A stretch of DNA of 8,691 nucleotides from Pseudomonadota bacterium. Lineage in GTDB: Bacteria > Pseudomonadota > Alphaproteobacteria > Acetobacterales > Acetobacteraceae. Under the pieces are notes generated by a model. It searched no databases. It was not told the origin of the DNA and saw only the letters and a list, made by a program, of their open reading frames with translations. Positions 6,211 through 8,691 of the stretch are shown piece after piece. The stretch's first letter is position 1. Every line of letters begins with the position of its first letter. The translations under genes and the position numbers were made by a program. The stretch is from the NCBI GenBank assembly GCA_021785335.1, contig JAJYFW010000048.1, positions 1 to 8,691 on the forward strand, read 5' to 3'.

Positions 6211-6434
6211 GTAAGTATCTCCCTCGCTGTTCATCGCGCCCTCACGGCCGTCCGGATACTCCGGCGCCGCGCGGTCGTCGAGGAACGGCGGCGGCAGCCT
6301 CGCTCGCGCCGGCGCCCGGCCTGTTGCGTCGCGGTGAAGCGCAAGTTGCCCGCCGCGGTCTCCCGCCCGATCACCGGAATGCCGGGATTGGCCGCTCTCC
6401 GGACGTTCAGAGGGCCGCAGGCGCGGTGCCGCGT
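6211..6434 (-). other. Gap with coding-like codon pattern, possible gene remnant
   Basis: Between the Hint gene stop and the small ORF there is no full gene, but two stretches look translated. In the small ORF's frame, the 50 codons from 6297 to 6148 have GC of 72, 40 and 86 percent at positions one, two and three (hand count), the classic pattern for genes in such genomes. In another frame, that of the Hint gene beyond its stop, 32 codons at 6416-6321 have about 66, 59 and 84 percent and read as plausible protein (PGIPVIGRETAAGNLRFTAT). A frame change between the two could mean a frameshifted gene end. No family was recognised. A 5-bp palindrome at 6422-6433 follows the Hint stop without a T-tract. 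Confidence 0.3.
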
Positions 6435-8691
6435 TTACGAAGCGGCCCCGTGTGCAAGGCGTCGCCCTCTGCCCGGCGGGTTGGCGAGCAGCCTTGTGTG
6501 GAGCGCGCGCAGCGTGGGATCGGCGGGGTCGGTGAGAATGGGTGCGCAACCTTGCGCCGCCCAGACCGCGCGGGCGAAGTCCGGGTGCAACTCCATGGGC
6601 CCCTCCGCGTTCTCGAACGCATCCCGGTTGCCGGTGTCGAGGTAGGATTCGCACGGCATTCCCTCGGCGAGGATGACGTCGTGCCGGTCTAGTTCCACAT
6701 GCCAGTAGGTGACGGCAGCCTGGCTCTCCTGGACGATGGAGACGCCGTTGATCAGAAAACGGATCGGAACGAGACAGCTCTCGGCGAAGACGGAATGGTC
6801 GGGTGAGAGAACCAGGTCGCGGCATGGCAGGCTCGGGCCGAAGGCGCCGGCACGGACGCGTACCGGCATCACGTCGTGCGGCCTCGGGTGCCGCCGGAGG
6901 CTGGTGCGCCGGTGACCGATCCACCGCACGGGGGCAAGGCGGCCGGAGGCAGTCAGCACGCGCTCCCCCTCGCGCAGGGCTTCCACGGCGACGGGGCCCC
7001 GCGCCGTCGCGATCCGCGTGCCCTCGGCGAAACAGGCGGTGATGAAGGTGTTGCCGCCGCTGTCGGCCACGACGGCATGGGCGACGCCCGGCAGATCGAG
7101 CGTCGTGCCGCCGGACAGCGTCAGCGCGCCGCCGCCGAGCGCCGCAAAGGTCTCGGCCGTGCCGGCAATCTCGATCGTATCGCCCGGGGCGAACCCCGTG
7201 ATCGTCTCTCCGCCGGCAAGCCCGTAGGTGGTGCCGGAGAGCAGCCAGGCGGCGCCGGGTTCGAACGCGATCGCGCCGAACTGCGATACGGACACGCCGA
7301 CATTCGCAAGCGTCCCGGCGCCGGGTGCCAGTTCCAGCGTGCTCGTCGCCGTGGCGCCGGGCGCGTTGCCGCCGGAAATGCTGCCGGTGAAGACGGCGCC
7401 GGGCTCGACCTCCAAAACGTTCGCAAATCCCCCCCCGAGCGCCGCGCCGCCGAGCGTGCCGGCCGTGTCCACCATTGTGGCCGCGCCGTTCCCCCGGACG
7501 AAAGAGACGGTGCCGGTCGAGAGGTTGGAAACATTCCCGCCGTCAAAGAAATAAATGGCGTTGCGGGGGGCTGTGATCAGGCCGGCGTTGACAACGACAC
7601 CAGCCGCGACGGTGACATAAACCGCGGGGTGCGCACCGGAGGTGATCGTTCCACCAGCGAGATTGGTTATCGTGCCGCCGTCTTCGAGATGCACGGCGGC
7701 GTATTGTGATGAGGTTAGCAGGCCGGCGTTGACGACAAGGCCGCTCCCGTTGACGACGTAGATCGCGTTTCCCAACGTGGAGGTGATGGTGCCCCGCGCC
7801 TCGTTCGTGACCTCGCCTCCCGAGTGGAGACCGATAGCTGACTTCGTTTCGCTCGCCATGAAGCCGGCGTTGATAACGGTCGGCGCCGGGCTCGCCGTCG
7901 CGCCGTAGAACGCATCCTTCATGCTCACGATGGTCCCGGTGGCGAGATTGGTAAGAATCCCGCCTGTCTCCAGCGCGACCCCCGAGCCACCGGCCGTAAC
8001 GAGGCCGGCGTTGGTGATGGTGAGCGGCAACTTGCTGCCATAAATACCGGTGGCCGCCGCCCTGATCTGGCCGCCCGCCAGATTGGCGACCGTGCCCCCG
8101 CCCACCAGCACCACGCCGCTGCGCCCCCTGGAAACAATGGTGCCGGCATTGGTGACCGCGACGGAGGCGGCCGTGGCGTAGATGCCGGCATGTGTGCCGG
8201 CATCAACGAGCGTGCCGCCCGCCTGGTTGTCGATATATCCGCCTTGTTTCAGATAGATCGCGGCACCGTTGGTGGCGACGGCGTAACCCGCGTTGACGAA
8301 CGTGGCCGGCCCGCTACCGGCATACAGCACGAGGAGGTGGGCGTTGATCGTCCCGGAGGCGGCATTGGTGACCACCCCACCCGCATCGAGAATGAAGCCG
8401 GCGCGCTGCTCGCTGATCATCGTTCCGGAGTTCGTGGCATACGCGCGCCCGAAGGCCACGACGTCGCTCATCGACGTGGCATAGGTGTGAAGGACCCCGG
8501 CATTGTCGAGCGTCAGCGTGCCGTTGGCGTGGATCGCGTTGTCGTAGGTCGCGATCAGCCCGCCCGCCTCGTTGACCACCGTGCCGGAGGCCAGCGAAAC
8601 CCCAAAGCCGCCGGTGATCACGCCGCCGGTCTCGTTGGTGACCACGCCCCCGGCGGCGAGCGAGATGCCGGCATCCGCGGTGGCCGTGAGC
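6435..8691 (-). CDS. Beta-solenoid repeat protein with C-terminal Hint (hedgehog/intein) domain, 5' end outside window
   Basis: The frame is open from the right edge to TAA 6437-6435, showing 751 residues; the true start is beyond the window. About 390 visible N-terminal residues are repeating coils built on VxNAGxIxS and GGxVxNxAxGTIxS, as in right-handed beta-helix surface proteins. A linker (LEVEPGAVFTG..., then ITGFAPGDTIEIAG) leads to a 199-residue Hint_2-type domain. It begins CFAEGTRI with Cys at 7034-7032 as the block A nucleophile, followed by WIGHR, LVLSPDHSVF with the block B His at 6797-6795, HDVILAEGMPCESYLDTGNR and a roughly 60-residue tail. Family knowledge suggests self-cleavage at the Cys rather than splicing, as no C-terminal intein junction or second extein is visible. 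I saw no Cys in the solenoid but five in the Hint domain. Export is likely but its signal is not visible. Confidence 0.88.
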   Translation of the reverse strand, partial: LTATADAGISLAAGGVVTNETGGVITGGFGVSLASGTVVNEAGGLIATYDNAIHANGTLTLDNAGVLHTYATSMSDVVAFGRAYATNSGTMISEQRAGFILDAGGVVTNAASGTINAHLLVLYAGSGPATFVNAGYAVATNGAAIYLKQGGYIDNQAGGTLVDAGTHAGIYATAASVAVTNAGTIVSRGRSGVVLVGGGTVANLAGGQIRAAATGIYGSKLPLTITNAGLVTAGGSGVALETGGILTNLATGTIVSMKDAFYGATASPAPTVINAGFMASETKSAIGLHSGGEVTNEARGTITSTLGNAIYVVNGSGLVVNAGLLTSSQYAAVHLEDGGTITNLAGGTITSGAHPAVYVTVAAGVVVNAGLITAPRNAIYFFDGGNVSNLSTGTVSFVRGNGAATMVDTAGTLGGAALGGGFANVLEVEPGAVFTGSISGGNAPGATATSTLELAPGAGTLANVGVSVSQFGAIAFEPGAAWLLSGTTYGLAGGETITGFAPGDTIEIAGTAETFAALGGGALTLSGGTTLDLPGVAHAVVADSGGNTFITACFAEGTRIATARGPVAVEALREGERVLTASGRLAPVRWIGHRRTSLRRHPRPHDVMPVRVRAGAFGPSLPCRDLVLSPDHSVFAESCLVPIRFLINGVSIVQESQAAVTYWHVELDRHDVILAEGMPCESYLDTGNRDAFENAEGPMELHPDFARAVWAAQGCAPILTDPADPTLRALHTRLLANPPGRGRRLAHGAAS
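7530..8369 (-). repeat. Six tandem beta-helix units of 45-48 codons within the Hint-domain gene
   Basis: Six consecutive protein units begin with a T/A/D-N-x-A-x-G-T-I motif and carry a second V-x-N-A-G coil in the middle. The codons for the NAG Asn fall at regular steps: the DNA motif GCCGGCGTT (or a close variant) starts at 7581, 7722, 7863, 8004, 8142 and 8286, giving spacings of 141, 141, 141, 138 and 144 bases, all multiples of three. Flanking DNA is well diverged between units, so these are old duplications or structurally selected repeats rather than recent copies. More degenerate coils continue to the window edge. Confidence 0.85.

Noticed and set aside
6422..6433. Palindrome just after the Hint gene stop as a terminator
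   Set aside because: Only 5-bp arms with a 2-base loop and no T-tract; too weak in GC-rich sequence.
7530..8369. Possible CRISPR-like array from regularly spaced GCCGGCGTT motifs
   Set aside because: The conserved core is only about ten bases, spacing is in multiples of three near 141, and the repeats encode the NAG coil of an open reading frame.

Overview
The window is GC-rich throughout, with dense antisense open frames, strongly GC-biased third codon positions and compact gene spacing. A long solenoid protein ending in a bacterial Hint domain, next to a hydroxyproline-type catabolic operon, suggests an alphaproteobacterium, perhaps Acetobacteraceae (Roseomonas-like). That placement is inference; no rRNA or other phylogenetic marker is present.

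Layout. Bases 1-915 (+ strand) hold the end of a DoxX-family membrane protein gene, overlapped by four bases by a complete LigB-fold (YgiD/DODA-type) extradiol dioxygenase gene. Two small GC-rich hairpins at 916-956 separate it from a convergent minus-strand block. That block, in transcription order from right to left, is a DapA-superfamily gene of the 1-pyrroline-4-hydroxy-2-carboxylate deaminase type (4855-3890), a proline racemase family 4-hydroxyproline 2-epimerase with both catalytic cysteines (3884-2949), a DadA-like FAD oxidoreductase (2952-1735) and a short-chain dehydrogenase (1700-957). Spacings of 5, -4 and 34 bases indicate one operon. Read together: trans-4-hydroxy-L-proline -> cis-4-hydroxy-D-proline -> pyrroline-4-hydroxy-2-carboxylate -> 2-oxoglutarate semialdehyde. 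The usual semialdehyde dehydrogenase, transporter and regulator are not in the window; the short-chain dehydrogenase occupies the remaining slot.

A 267-base gap (4856-5122) with two inverted repeats just before the first operon gene probably carries the operon's control region. Upstream of it, on the same strand, is a lactonase-family beta-propeller gene (6136-5123). Between that gene and the next lies a short region (6145-6434) with clear coding-like codon-position bias but no recognisable full gene. It may be a small translationally coupled ORF or the eroded end of a lost gene.

The right end (6435 to the window edge, minus strand) is a large partial gene. It encodes a repetitive beta-solenoid with coils recurring about every 47 codons, joined to a C-terminal Hint (hedgehog/intein) autoprocessing-type domain. 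Its 5' end lies outside the window.

I saw no tRNA, rRNA, CRISPR array, transposase or attachment site.
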